Positions 26,554-35,080 of a DNA stretch of 64,000 nucleotides are shown in pieces. Both the position numbers and the translations under genes were made by a program. Position 1 is the stretch's first letter; every line of letters begins with the position of its first letter. This stretch comes from Centipeda infelix ATCC 43532 (GTDB lineage Bacteria; Bacillota; Negativicutes; Selenomonadales; Selenomonadaceae), in NCBI RefSeq assembly GCF_000234095.1, contig NZ_JH376799.1, forward strand, positions 508,537 through 572,536, written 5' to 3'. The notes below the pieces were generated by a model. That model was not told the origin of the DNA, made no database searches, and saw nothing but the letters and a program-made list of their open reading frames with translations.

Positions 26554-28197
26554 TTACTGTCCATTGAAGAAGTTGAACTGTGTCGAGAGGCGCGAGATCG
26601 CAACCTCCATTGCATTGTACTTCTTGTAGAGTTTGCTTTCAAATGAGGACATGAGCTGCTTGAAGTCACTCATCTGCTTCTCATAGTTCTGAATAAGTTT
26701 GCCCAGTTCGCTGAGATCCGTCTTGTCCGCCGCAACACCGGAATGTTTCTCGAGTTCCTTGAGACGGCCGTTCAACCTGTTATAGAGGCGGGTTGCGACC
26801 CCGCTGTTGCCATAATCGTTGTTCTCATCGTCATGTGAGATGAGACTGTTCACCGCATCCGGTTCCTCTGCGATCGCCTTCTTGAGCTTTGTCTCGTCGA
26901 TCTGCAGATGTCCCTTCTGATCCTTCGCCGTGATGCCGATGGACGAAAGCGTCCGATAACGCCCCGGGGCGGACTGGACAGGGTTGATGACCGCATCGCG
27001 CATATCGCTGATGATGGAGCGCAGGTAATTGTCACGATAGAGAAGCCCTTCCTTCGCCTTCGCGTTCCACTTCTCGACCTGCTCCTTCGTCATCCCTTCT
27101 TCCTGCGACTTCGTGAGAACACCGTAGTCCTTATTCCCCTTGTTGCCGTACTGTTTGTTGAGCTCATCGATCAGGGCATTGTACTCCTCGACAAATTTCT
27201 TGACATTCTCGATGAGCTTGTCCTGATCCTGTGCGACATTGACCGTCGCCGGCGTTCCCCCCGTTGTCTTTTTGAAGGTATAGGTGACACCGCCCACCTC
27301 GAGCTTATTGTCCTGCAGGTTGTTGTAGTCGCGCCCGTCGATCTTGACGTTCGCGTTTGTGCCCGCCGCCACCATCGAGGTGGTTGTCGGACTGCTCGTC
27401 GTAAGCGTCATGGGTGCGCCGATGGTGCCGCCGCTCACGACACCGAGCTTCAGATTGTTCAGAAGGGTTGTCGTGTGCCCTGCCGAGGAGCTCGTCGTAT
27501 CGACGGTGAGGTTGATCTTGTTGCTGTCCCCCGTCTTGCTGTTGGCAAGGGAGAAGCCCTCCGATACAGAGTCATAGTTTGCGCGGATATCGAGCGAGGT
27601 CTTCTTGCCGTCCGAGCCGGTATAGCGCGCGTTGTTGATGCGATTCGCGAGGTCGTTCAGCGTAAGTTTCTTTGTAAAGACTTCCTCCGCTGTGAACGCC
27701 ACCTCGGTCGTTCCCTTACCATTTGATATTTTGAACTTGAGTGCTATATCCCCGTCCAGCATGCCGGGCGGACGCGTGCCGGACGCAAACGCAACATCCT
27801 TGAGCATTGTGCTCGTGGAGGCACCGCTGTTGGCACGCGCGACTTTCTGCCCCGACGCCGTCATGAGATAGGCGTTCGTCGCAGCCTGCGTGACCTCGAC
27901 GGAGTGTGCCATAACGCCCGCATTCGCGTTCGCCGTCGCCGTAACGGCATCGGCGTTCGAGCTCGTCGTCGTCATGGGCTTGGTCTGTGCGCTCAGACGG
28001 TAGTCCGACATACGGCTTTTGAACGTATTCGTCTTGTCATAGATGTTCGCATACGCTTCTTTGCGCCACTCAGTCTCGACTTCCTTCTTATAGATGCGGT
28101 CGTATTTCTTCTGATGGGACATCATTCCGACCTTGACCAGCGACTCGACATCGAGCCCCGAGCCGGAAAGCCCATAAATACCTTTTGCTCCTGCCAT
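26554..28197 (-). CDS. fliD: flagellar filament cap protein FliD
   Basis: 547 residues, normal for the hook-associated protein 2 family. N-terminal coil region (GIYGLSGSGLDVESLVKVGM), variable middle of repeated beta domains (130-370), and C-terminal coiled region with YNRLNGRLKELEKHSG and the final ISRLSTQFNFFNGQ. Forms the cap under which flagellin folds onto the filament tip. GGGAGGAA lies before the ATG. Part of flaG-fliD-fliS-fliT. Confidence 0.97.
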   Translation of the reverse strand: MAGAKGIYGLSGSGLDVESLVKVGMMSHQKKYDRIYKKEVETEWRKEAYANIYDKTNTFKSRMSDYRLSAQTKPMTTTSSNADAVTATANANAGVMAHSVEVTQAATNAYLMTASGQKVARANSGASTSTMLKDVAFASGTRPPGMLDGDIALKFKISNGKGTTEVAFTAEEVFTKKLTLNDLANRINNARYTGSDGKKTSLDIRANYDSVSEGFSLANSKTGDSNKINLTVDTTSSSAGHTTTLLNNLKLGVVSGGTIGAPMTLTTSSPTTTSMVAAGTNANVKIDGRDYNNLQDNKLEVGGVTYTFKKTTGGTPATVNVAQDQDKLIENVKKFVEEYNALIDELNKQYGNKGNKDYGVLTKSQEEGMTKEQVEKWNAKAKEGLLYRDNYLRSIISDMRDAVINPVQSAPGRYRTLSSIGITAKDQKGHLQIDETKLKKAIAEEPDAVNSLISHDDENNDYGNSGVATRLYNRLNGRLKELEKHSGVAADKTDLSELGKLIQNYEKQMSDFKQLMSSFESKLYKKYNAMEVAISRLSTQFNFFNGQ

Positions 28198-28218
28198 ATC
28201 TATTCCTCCCTTGCGTGC

Positions 28219-28650
28219 CTATGCGGTCTTGTCCAAGAATGCGCCGATCCAGTCGTGCACCTTTATCATGTGCTCCACCATCGCCTCGGGCGGAACCTCG
28301 CGCAGCACCTCACCCGTCTTCTTGTCGAGCATGCGCACGGACATGAAATTGACTTCCTTGTGATACTGAAACTGGAGATCGACATTGATGTTGCGCATGA
28401 TCTCGTTGAGCTGCTCCGTAATATATGCGGTCTGCTCCTCGGTGAGCGGCTCGTGATGTGCCGGCTCCTCCTGTGCGGACACCCCCCGTTCCTGATCGGT
28501 GCGGGCGGCGGAGACATCTGCCGTCTGCGGGGTGTCAGCCTCCTGCACAAATGCCTCGGGAGCACTCTGCACGGGCGTATCATACTCACCCTTCATTCCG
28601 CTGACGGCGACTGCCGCCAGCATGACATCTTGAACACTTCTTACTGCCAT
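28219..28650 (-). CDS. flaG: FlaG family flagellar protein
   Basis: About 143 residues. The N-terminal half is low-complexity and acidic; the C-terminal half carries the FlaG domain (NVDLQFQYHKEVNFMSVRML, then DKKTGEVLREVPPEAM). FlaG family members affect filament length. The start at 28650 has GGAGGG upstream; the in-frame ATG at 28665 is less well placed. A GGA-loop hairpin lies in the 71-nt gap to csrA. Confidence 0.92.
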   Translation of the reverse strand: MAVRSVQDVMLAAVAVSGMKGEYDTPVQSAPEAFVQEADTPQTADVSAARTDQERGVSAQEEPAHHEPLTEEQTAYITEQLNEIMRNINVDLQFQYHKEVNFMSVRMLDKKTGEVLREVPPEAMVEHMIKVHDWIGAFLDKTA

Positions 28651-28673
28651 AAGGCAACCCTCCATGTGTCACA

Positions 28674-28694
28674 GGGCGCACATCCGGTGCTCCC
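28674..28694 (-). promoter_or_regulatory. candidate CsrA site in flaG leader
   Basis: Minus-strand reading GGGAGCAC-CGGAT-GTGCGCCC: stem of 4 plus 3 bp around one mismatch, with GGA in a 5-nt loop; CGGATGTG resembles the CsrA core. It lies 24-44 nt before the flaG start and just upstream of the GGAGGG ribosome site. Confidence 0.6.
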
Positions 28695-28721
28695 TTTTGA
28701 TTCTTCCTTGATGATTCATTA

Positions 28722-28940
28722 TCAGCTCTTTGGCAAGCTGCTGAGATCAAAGGACGCAGGTGCTGCCGCACGCTGGTTCTCCTCCTGAATCGCCCGATAT
28801 ATCTCACCGCGGTAGATCTTGACACTGCGCGGCGCATCGATCGCGATGCGCACGTTGTCGCCCTGCACCTCCACGATGTTGACGACGACATTGTCGCCGA
28901 TCATGATCTGCTGTCTGGGTTTGCGAGTTAATACGAGCAT
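28722..28940 (-). CDS. csrA: carbon storage/translational regulator CsrA
   Basis: 72-residue RNA-binding dimer. The N-terminus MLVLTRKPRQQIMIGDNV and the RNA-contact segment NVRIAIDAPRSVKIYRGEIY are intact; the C-terminal tail is slightly long. CsrA represses translation by binding GGA motifs in message leaders, notably flagellin in Bacillus. It overlaps the end of fliW (TAATG) and so is translated with its own antagonist. Candidate targets lie in the same locus. Confidence 0.97.
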   Translation of the reverse strand: MLVLTRKPRQQIMIGDNVVVNIVEVQGDNVRIAIDAPRSVKIYRGEIYRAIQEENQRAAAPASFDLSSLPKS

Positions 28941-29389
28941 TACCGGTCCTCCTTCTCTGCGGGGAACAGGCGGTGCTTCGTTGTATAGGAGCTGCGGTCG
29001 AGAACGATCTGCTTGCCCCTGCGTGTCCTTGCATTGATGACAATCGGCGCCATGAGGTTCGCTGTCAGATCGCGGATCTCATTGCCGGAAAGTGTGAGGA
29101 TCGCGTAGATCACGACCTCTTCGGGCGAGGTCAGATCGAGCTCCGCTTCGACCTCGTCATCAATCGTGAATTCGTAGTCCGGGAAGAACGTGAGCGGCAT
29201 CGCCATCAAAAAGGCGAGCTCGGGGGTCCGAACCGACTGCAAGAATACATACGGACTGTCCTCCTCGTACGGGATAAGGATGAACTCCCGCTCCTCCTCA
29301 AAGGCGGGAATGCCCGCCGCAAAATGGATGATGGATTCCTCTGCCGCCTCGATCTCACCGAAGCGGCTCGTCATAATCTTCTTCATCAA
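28940..29389 (-). CDS. fliW: flagellar assembly factor FliW
   Basis: 149 residues with the family features TSRFGEIEAAEESIIHFAAG, GIPAFEEEREFILIPYEEDS, a FLMAMPLTFFPDYEF block and C-terminal APIVINARTRRGKQIVLD. FliW binds CsrA allosterically and releases it when free of flagellin, coupling flagellin export to synthesis. It is translationally coupled to csrA through a TAATG overlap. Confidence 0.97.
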   Translation of the reverse strand: MMKKIMTSRFGEIEAAEESIIHFAAGIPAFEEEREFILIPYEEDSPYVFLQSVRTPELAFLMAMPLTFFPDYEFTIDDEVEAELDLTSPEEVVIYAILTLSGNEIRDLTANLMAPIVINARTRRGKQIVLDRSSYTTKHRLFPAEKEDR

Positions 29390-29398
29390 TGGCTCCTG

Positions 29399-29983
29399 TT
29401 ATGCACGTATATCATATTTCCCCTCAGTGACCCAGCGATCAATATTGCCCTTCTGCTGCAGGTAGGTCTCGACGCTGCCGCGGTTGTAATGCAGACGCGG
29501 GCGGTAGTCCGTATGCCAGTGCGGGGTTGTGTGTCCGACCGTCGGCTCGCCGACCGCACGTCCAACATCGAAGTGGATCTCAGGATCCGGAATGGCAGCG
29601 GCGACAAGCTGTCTCTGCTGCGTCATGCGGTTTTCCATATCGTTCTTGGCGAACTCAATGCCAATCTGCCGTCCCGGTTTGGCCCCGTTTTCAGCGAATG
29701 CCCATGCCATCTGGGTGTGCTTTGAGGTTCCCTTGCGCACTTCGCTCATGCCGCGCTCAAGATTCTCACGGGCAAAGTCCGTATGATTCGTATAGCCGTA
29801 GCTATGACGGCTCGGGTAGCTGTCGATCGTGAGCTTCGGCTGGGTCACACCGCGGTTCGAGCGTGCCTGCTGCGTCTCCTGCTCGTAGCGGGGCTGCCGG
29901 ATTCCGGATTCCAACGAATTGTACTGTATGCGCATACCGATGACCGGCAGCGTAGATCGTATATTGAGATAACGCATGGGCAT
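29399..29983 (-). CDS. yviE: YviE-like protein (DUF6470)
   Basis: About 194 residues, sitting between flgL and fliW exactly as yviE does in Bacillus subtilis. It opens with a small beta-rich part (MRYLNIRSTLPVIGMRIQYN) and has many Gln/Arg/Tyr residues. No catalytic motif is seen and the function is unknown. The ATG at 29983 has AAAGGA 8 nt upstream; ATGs at 29992 and 29977 are alternatives. Confidence 0.8.
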   Translation of the reverse strand: MPMRYLNIRSTLPVIGMRIQYNSLESGIRQPRYEQETQQARSNRGVTQPKLTIDSYPSRHSYGYTNHTDFARENLERGMSEVRKGTSKHTQMAWAFAENGAKPGRQIGIEFAKNDMENRMTQQRQLVAAAIPDPEIHFDVGRAVGEPTVGHTTPHWHTDYRPRLHYNRGSVETYLQQKGNIDRWVTEGKYDIRA

Positions 29984-30022
29984 AAAGGGCATCCTTTCCC
30001 GTTTATGAACTGCCGTTTTGGC

Positions 30023-31357
30023 TTACCGCAGATAATCCACGAGTGAGAGCGGCAGGATGCGTGACCCCATCGCGAGCGACATGCTCATGATGGTCTGCTG
30101 CTGCATCATCTTCGTCGCAAGCTCCGCCACATCCGTACCTGTAGCATTCGTGATATCGCGCGTGATATTCTCCTTGTGGTCCGTGAGTATACTCTTCATA
30201 TCCGTATAGAGACTGCTGCGCGAGCCCGTCCCCGTATGCGCCTGCAGCGTCACCTGATTGGCGGCATCCGCGAGGCTCACGCCATCCGAACTCAGCCAGT
30301 GTGCGTCGCATGCCTTCGTCTTGGCATGGACGGTCAACATATTGTTGACCATCGCCGTCCCCGACGGCTCGTTGCCGGAGTTCTTGTCATCGAAGAGATC
30401 GCGTCCGAAGATATCCACCCCTGTCTTGTTGACCGTATCTGCCGACGGCTCCGTCGATCCATTTTGCTTGACCATGGAGATGTAGCGCATATCGCCCTGA
30501 TACGTGACAATCTGCTGGCGCACGGTGGAGAATTTCATTGTCGTTCCGTTTGCCGATACCGACCATCCGGGGTTCTTTACTTCGCCGGTATTCTTAAAGT
30601 TGTTTTTGATAAAGTTGGGACCCGCACCGCCATTCCCGACGGATGTTGTCTCACCGGCGGCGATTGCCTCTGCCTCGGTCTTGTACCCTTTGGCAATCAG
30701 ATCCTTGTAGCCTTCCTGCACGAATTCCTTCGTGTAGATCTTGCCGTTCAAGGTGTTCATATAATAGGTATTGCCATCAGCGCCATCGAGCGAGAGCATT
30801 TGGTGCAGAAAGTCGGCACTGTTGTTGTTGCTCGCATCTGTAAAGAACGCAGACTGACGATCATCGAGCGTCTTCGTCACACCGCGCATCTTCAGATCAG
30901 CCTCACTCGACATCGTAAAGGGCTGCTTGAGATCTGCCTGTCCCGAGAAGATATAACGGTCGCCGAGCTGCGTGTTGGCAAGTGAGACAATCTGTTCAAT
31001 GTTCGACTTCATCTCACGCGCAATCGCGGGCCAGTCACTGCTTTTCTCATCCTTATCGTCGTTCGCGCCTTGAATGGTTTTCGCCTTGAACGTCTTTTGG
31101 ATGTCCTCCATCGCAGAGAGCGAGGTCTGCGTCGAGTTCATCCACGAAAGCCCTGCCTGAACACTGGCCTGATAACGGTCGTTCTCTCCCTCTGAGACAT
31201 CGTAGCGCAGGAAGCGCGAGTAGTCCACGGAGTTGTCAGAGGGACGATGCAGCTTGCTGCCGTCGCCCTGTTCCATGAGTTTCGACTTTGTGTAGTCGAG
31301 TGCGTTCAGGTCGCGCTGATAACGCCGCACCATATAGTTACTGCTAATGCGTACCAT
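30023..31357 (-). CDS. flgL: flagellar hook-filament junction protein FlgL
   Basis: 444 residues. N-terminal flagellin-like helix (VRISSNYMVRRYQRDLNALD), then LMEQGDGSKLHRPSDNSVDY typical of FlgL, LGDRYIFSGQADLKQPF, and a C-terminal helix ending ATKMMQQQTIMSMSLAMGSR. A Ser/Gly/Asn-rich insert fills the middle. With FlgK it joins hook to filament. Follows flgK by 11 nt. Confidence 0.95.
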   Translation of the reverse strand: MVRISSNYMVRRYQRDLNALDYTKSKLMEQGDGSKLHRPSDNSVDYSRFLRYDVSEGENDRYQASVQAGLSWMNSTQTSLSAMEDIQKTFKAKTIQGANDDKDEKSSDWPAIAREMKSNIEQIVSLANTQLGDRYIFSGQADLKQPFTMSSEADLKMRGVTKTLDDRQSAFFTDASNNNSADFLHQMLSLDGADGNTYYMNTLNGKIYTKEFVQEGYKDLIAKGYKTEAEAIAAGETTSVGNGGAGPNFIKNNFKNTGEVKNPGWSVSANGTTMKFSTVRQQIVTYQGDMRYISMVKQNGSTEPSADTVNKTGVDIFGRDLFDDKNSGNEPSGTAMVNNMLTVHAKTKACDAHWLSSDGVSLADAANQVTLQAHTGTGSRSSLYTDMKSILTDHKENITRDITNATGTDVAELATKMMQQQTIMSMSLAMGSRILPLSLVDYLR

Positions 31358-31368
31358 TTTGTCACCTC

Positions 31369-33099
31369 TTACCTTCCGACCATGCCGGTACCGTTGATGA
31401 GCTTGTCCAGCATCTCATCCATCGACGTGAGCACGCGTGAGCACGCACCGTAGCCTGTCTGGAACTTGAGCATATTCGTCAGCTCCTCGTTCCAGTCGAC
31501 CCCCGACGTAGACTGCCGCCACTGCTCGATCTGTGTCATGAGATCGTCCTGCTGCTTGAGCGTCTTGTCGAGGTTCTCTGCATTCGCGCCGAGCTTGCTC
31601 ATCATGCTGTTGTAGTACTGGTTGATCGAGACATCGCTGACTGCACGCTCCGTGCCACGCGGGTTCATCGTGCCCGCCTGGTCGATGTTGAAGAGCTTGC
31701 TCAACTCCACCGCCATTGTGCCGTCAGCCGTTCCGTTGACCCATGCATCCTGATATGTGTAGGTTGAGCCTGCTCCACTCAGCGTCGGTACAAGCTTCTT
31801 CCCCGTTCCCGGGTCGATGATCTGACGTGCGGCGACAAGATTCTGCCCACCCGGTGCCGTCAGCTCATCCGCGATCTTGAGCGCGTTGATGATCTGCATG
31901 GACCTCAGCCGGTCCTCCGGGGTTGCCGCCGTTGCCGACGTGGTCACCGACGTCTGTGGGGGTGGTCCCGCTGTCTTTGTGCGCGTCACGGTTGCACCGA
32001 CCGCCTCCATCCAACGGTCGCCCGTCGTTGGGTCTACATGCCATGTATACTGCATCTGATTGTAAGTGGTGCCTGTCGGTGCAGTGTATTTGTTGTTTCC
32101 GAAGAAATTCAGCCACGAAGTCTCCGCCTTGTCGATGCCAACCCCCAGTTTATGTACATCGTTGAAGGTCGTGAGGAGTGTCGCAGAGATGTCCGCGAGC
32201 TGATCGATGTGCCCCTTGTCCTGTACAATCGTATCCTGCAGTGCCTTTAGGATACCGCTCTGCGGGACATAGCCGATGCCGCCCGCCTCCTTGATGCGCA
32301 TCGTGTAGTCCGTGATCCCGTACTGCTTGTTGTGGAGCGGAGGGCTCATCTCGATGGTCAGAGAACTTTCGCGCTGAACAAGCGACATACCGTTCGAGAC
32401 AACCGTGTACTGCCCGTTTGCCTCCTCGTAAACATTGACGTTCGTGATCTCCGAGAGCTTGTCGACAAGGAGGTCGCGCTGGTCGCGCAGATCGTTCGCC
32501 TTGCCGCCGTTCGCCTCGGCAAACATGATATTCTTGTTCAGGCGTGCAATCTCCTTTGTGAGCCCGTTGAGCTTGCTGACCTGCGTTTTCATCTCTTCAT
32601 ACTGCGACTCGATCTGAACCTGCATCTGCTTCGCTGCTGTCTTGATGCGGTCAACGAGGTTATTCCCCTTCGTAATGACCGACGTGCGCGAAGCCGAGTC
32701 GCTTGCATAGTTGGAGAGGTTGACCCACGAGGAATAGAACTGTTGCATCGCGTTCAGGATGCCCGTCTTCTTCGAGTCGTTGAATACCGTCTCCACCTTG
32801 TCGTAGTTTGTCTTGTACGTCTGATAGAGGTTCTGTGCCGAGTTCTCCGACCAGTACTGCTTGTCCGCATAGATGTTGCGTGCGCGGTTGAGCGCGACGA
32901 CATCCACGCCGCCGCCGACGTAGACTCCGCCATAGAGTGACGGGCGCTCCTGATAGTTCGTCGCCGCAGAATCCACACGCTGACGTGAGTACCCCTCCGT
33001 CGAGGCATTCGTGATGTTATGTCCCGTGGTGTCGAGCGAGAGCTGATTGTTCTGAATGCCCCGCACCATCGTATTGAGTCCGGCAAATGTTGACCGCAT
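31369..33099 (-). CDS. flgK: flagellar hook-associated protein FlgK
   Basis: 576 residues. The N-terminus (TFAGLNTMVRGIQNNQLSLD, then TTGHNITNASTEGYSRQRVD) carries the rod-hook-protein signature; the middle has LRDQRDLLVDKLSEITNV, and the C-terminus ends with GVDWNEELTNMLKFQTGYGA, typical of FlgK. First hook-filament junction protein. GAGTGAGGGA lies before the ATG. Chaperone genes flgN lie just upstream. Confidence 0.97.
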   Translation of the reverse strand: MRSTFAGLNTMVRGIQNNQLSLDTTGHNITNASTEGYSRQRVDSAATNYQERPSLYGGVYVGGGVDVVALNRARNIYADKQYWSENSAQNLYQTYKTNYDKVETVFNDSKKTGILNAMQQFYSSWVNLSNYASDSASRTSVITKGNNLVDRIKTAAKQMQVQIESQYEEMKTQVSKLNGLTKEIARLNKNIMFAEANGGKANDLRDQRDLLVDKLSEITNVNVYEEANGQYTVVSNGMSLVQRESSLTIEMSPPLHNKQYGITDYTMRIKEAGGIGYVPQSGILKALQDTIVQDKGHIDQLADISATLLTTFNDVHKLGVGIDKAETSWLNFFGNNKYTAPTGTTYNQMQYTWHVDPTTGDRWMEAVGATVTRTKTAGPPPQTSVTTSATAATPEDRLRSMQIINALKIADELTAPGGQNLVAARQIIDPGTGKKLVPTLSGAGSTYTYQDAWVNGTADGTMAVELSKLFNIDQAGTMNPRGTERAVSDVSINQYYNSMMSKLGANAENLDKTLKQQDDLMTQIEQWRQSTSGVDWNEELTNMLKFQTGYGACSRVLTSMDEMLDKLINGTGMVGR

Positions 33100-33133
33100 A
33101 GATCCCTCACTCTTTCCCTATAAATCCGTTCTT

Positions 33134-33625
33134 CTATACATCCGCATCAAACATTGCGACCGCGCGGTTCACCCCCGGTGCGGGCCCCGCCACGGGCTGT
33201 GATCTGCCGTAGGTGTCATCGGCGACCGTACCTGAGATGACATTGAGCTGATAGTTTACAAAATCTGCGCTCTTTTGCAGGAGTTCGGCGCAGCTCCGAA
33301 CGAGCGTCTGCAGTTCTTCCTGCCGCACAGTGACAGCACGCAGAACACGCTCTACAGCAATGCGCTCACGCAGATTCGGCTCACGTCCGACGATCTCCGC
33401 AAGGCTTGTCCCCTGCATCTGTGTCAAAAGTGCAGTCTGCCGCTGTGTGAGCGCACGCACCTCGGAGAGGCTGCGCTCTGCCGCCGTTGCCGGCTCTGCG
33501 ACTCCGCCCCCTGACGCACTCGCTGTGAGTGCATCCCGCAGCACACCAAAGCGAAATGCCGCCTCCTCGGAAGCACTGAGCTGTGCCTTCAGGAGGACAA
33601 GTGCCTCACGGGTCTCATTCGTCAT
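33134..33625 (-). CDS. FlgN-like flagellar protein (second paralogue)
   Basis: 163-residue helical protein. Its C-terminus (FVNYQLNVISGTVADDTYG) matches the FlgN-family pattern and resembles that of the adjacent flgN (AVNRQLGKIGGAVVDPVYG). It lies 7 nt after flgN and before flgK, so it is probably a second export chaperone of the flgM-flgN-flgK-flgL unit. It may have split duties with its neighbour, one serving FlgK and one FlgL; this is inference. Confidence 0.75.
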   Translation of the reverse strand: MTNETREALVLLKAQLSASEEAAFRFGVLRDALTASASGGGVAEPATAAERSLSEVRALTQRQTALLTQMQGTSLAEIVGREPNLRERIAVERVLRAVTVRQEELQTLVRSCAELLQKSADFVNYQLNVISGTVADDTYGRSQPVAGPAPGVNRAVAMFDADV

Positions 33626-33631
33626 CGTCGC

Positions 33632-34120
33632 TCACGCCTTATAATCCAGATTTTTCTTCAGATGGCGTACCTGCTCACCGCCGCCGCTCCCGTAAACGGG
33701 ATCGACAACCGCACCGCCGATCTTGCCGAGCTGCCGATTCACCGCGATGAGCAGCCCCTCCATGAGGAGGGCATTTTCCTCACTGCGTTCCTGCACCTCC
33801 TTGACAAGGAGACTGAGCTTTCGGCTCGCCCCAAGGACGGACCGATGAGCCTCATCGGTCGGCGCGAGCAGCGCAAGTTCTTCCATCGTCGTCTCGGATG
33901 TTACGCCCGGCGTCTCCTGCGCAATCTGAGCGAGCTGCGTGAGACGCTGTTTTTCAAGAGTCTGCACCGCCTTTGCGAGGAAGTCCTCCTCCGCGGTCAG
34001 CTTCTCAAGTGCCGCCATATCGAGCGCAACAAGAATACCGCGCTTCTTTTCCTGAAGTGCACGAATCTTTTCGTACTGCTGATGGAGCTGTTCCAATGTC
34101 GCGGCGAACCTATTCCACAT
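33632..34120 (-). CDS. flgN: flagellar export chaperone FlgN
   Basis: 162-residue coiled-coil protein directly after flgM. N-terminal helix with LEQLHQQYEKIRALQEKKR, second helix with LEKLTAEEDFLAKAVQTLEK and the C-terminal LLIAVNRQLGKIGGAVVDPV pattern of FlgN. Binds FlgK and FlgL before export. Position between flgM and flgK matches Firmicutes. Confidence 0.85.
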   Translation of the reverse strand: MWNRFAATLEQLHQQYEKIRALQEKKRGILVALDMAALEKLTAEEDFLAKAVQTLEKQRLTQLAQIAQETPGVTSETTMEELALLAPTDEAHRSVLGASRKLSLLVKEVQERSEENALLMEGLLIAVNRQLGKIGGAVVDPVYGSGGGEQVRHLKKNLDYKA

Positions 34121-34135
34121 AAGTCTGCCCCTATA

Positions 34136-34417
34136 TCAATAGCGCATCGCGAGCATCTTCGCCGCAATATCCGAGGAGGAAGGCGCATAGCTGCCGTCCG
34201 CCGTATGTGCTGCGAGCGCCTCGACGCGCTCCGAGCGCACATCGTCCATGCCGCGCAGCTTTTGCAGGATATCGCCAAAACTCTGCGCCTCACCCGAGAG
34301 CTCAAGCGCATCCGGATGCTGCACAGAGCCCGCCGCATCCACGCGGCGTGATCCCGTAATCTGGCTGCCCGCATAGAGACGGCTCACCGCCGAGACTGCA
34401 TGATTGCTGATCCACAT
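34136..34417 (-). CDS. flgM: anti-sigma-28 factor FlgM
   Basis: About 93 residues. The C-terminal half carries the FlgM domain: DALELSGEAQSFGDIL, KLRGMDDVRSERVEALAAH, and a final YAPSSSDIAAKMLAMRY. FlgM holds sigma-28 inactive until exported through the finished hook. AGGTGG lies 8 nt before the ATG at 34417, preferred over tandem GTGs at 34426-34429. A sigma-28-type promoter lies just upstream. Confidence 0.9.
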   Translation of the reverse strand: MWISNHAVSAVSRLYAGSQITGSRRVDAAGSVQHPDALELSGEAQSFGDILQKLRGMDDVRSERVEALAAHTADGSYAPSSSDIAAKMLAMRY

Positions 34418-34453
34418 ATTCTTCACCACCTAATAGTTTCCTCCGAAAATTGG

Positions 34454-34476
34454 TCGGAGTGCTTTCACATTCTTTA
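34454..34476 (-). promoter_or_regulatory. sigma-28-type promoter for flgM operon
   Basis: Minus-strand reading TAAA (34473-34476), 15 nt, CCGA (34454-34457), close to TAAA-N15-GCCGATAA. It lies between the yvyF terminator and flgM, so flgM onward can be sigma-28 dependent. Confidence 0.55.
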
Positions 34477-34479
34477 TCG

Positions 34480-34524
34480 AAAAAAAAAGACGCGTACTTA
34501 AGAGTATTTTCTCAAGCACGTGTC
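34480..34524 (-). terminator. terminator after yvyF
   Basis: Minus-strand arms GACACGTGCTTGAG (34511-34524) and CTCTTAAGTACGCGTC (34489-34504) pair with a few G-U pairs and a small bulge, followed by eight Ts. It separates yvyF from flgM. Confidence 0.75.
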
Positions 34525-34536
34525 CTGTAATCTTCC

Positions 34537-34950
34537 TCAATCACCGAGCGTAACATATCCGCGTCGACCGCTGCCGTCACTCACCGTGCGCATCCCCGAG
34601 GCAGATTTCTTGGCAACCGCCGCCGTCAGTTCGTCACGCATCTCCTTCTGGCACTTGTCGCAGTACTGGCCCTTCTGGATGGGTGATCCGCACTTCTCAC
34701 AGGGGTAGAAGAGATCCGCCCCCGACGAAATGAAGCGGCCCTCTCGGATCATACGGCGAACCACGGGCTCCTGTACGCCCGTTGCCTCAACGATCTCACC
34801 GATCTGGCACTTCGGATGCTCGCGCACATATTCGACAATCGCCTTCTCCCACTGCTCTTCCTTTTCGCGGCAGTCCATACAGATGCGCGCATTATTGATG
34901 GCAACAAACACCTTCCCGCAGCTTGAGCAGTTCTTCATCTTTCCTGCCAT
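34537..34950 (-). CDS. yvyF: YvyF-like flagellar operon protein (TIGR03826 type)
   Basis: About 137 residues with two zinc-ribbon pairs: CSSCGKVF with CMDC at the N-terminus, and CEKCGSP with CDKC toward the middle, enclosing a winged-helix-like part (GEIVEATGVQEPVVRRMIRE). It lies just upstream of flgM, as yvyF does in Bacillus, and may be a regulator; its role is not established. The ATG at 34950 has GGGAGGAG upstream; a TTG six bases earlier is possible. Confidence 0.88.
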   Translation of the reverse strand: MAGKMKNCSSCGKVFVAINNARICMDCREKEEQWEKAIVEYVREHPKCQIGEIVEATGVQEPVVRRMIREGRFISSGADLFYPCEKCGSPIQKGQYCDKCQKEMRDELTAAVAKKSASGMRTVSDGSGRRGYVTLGD

Positions 34951-35080
34951 TGGCAAAACTCTCCTCCCAAATAGCGGATCGGTATAAGAATGATCCGAGC
35001 CTATCTACGTATTCTCTCGTATTTTACAACAGGTTGCAGGAAAAATCAATACTTCGACATAGGAGCACACATCGCCCCTG

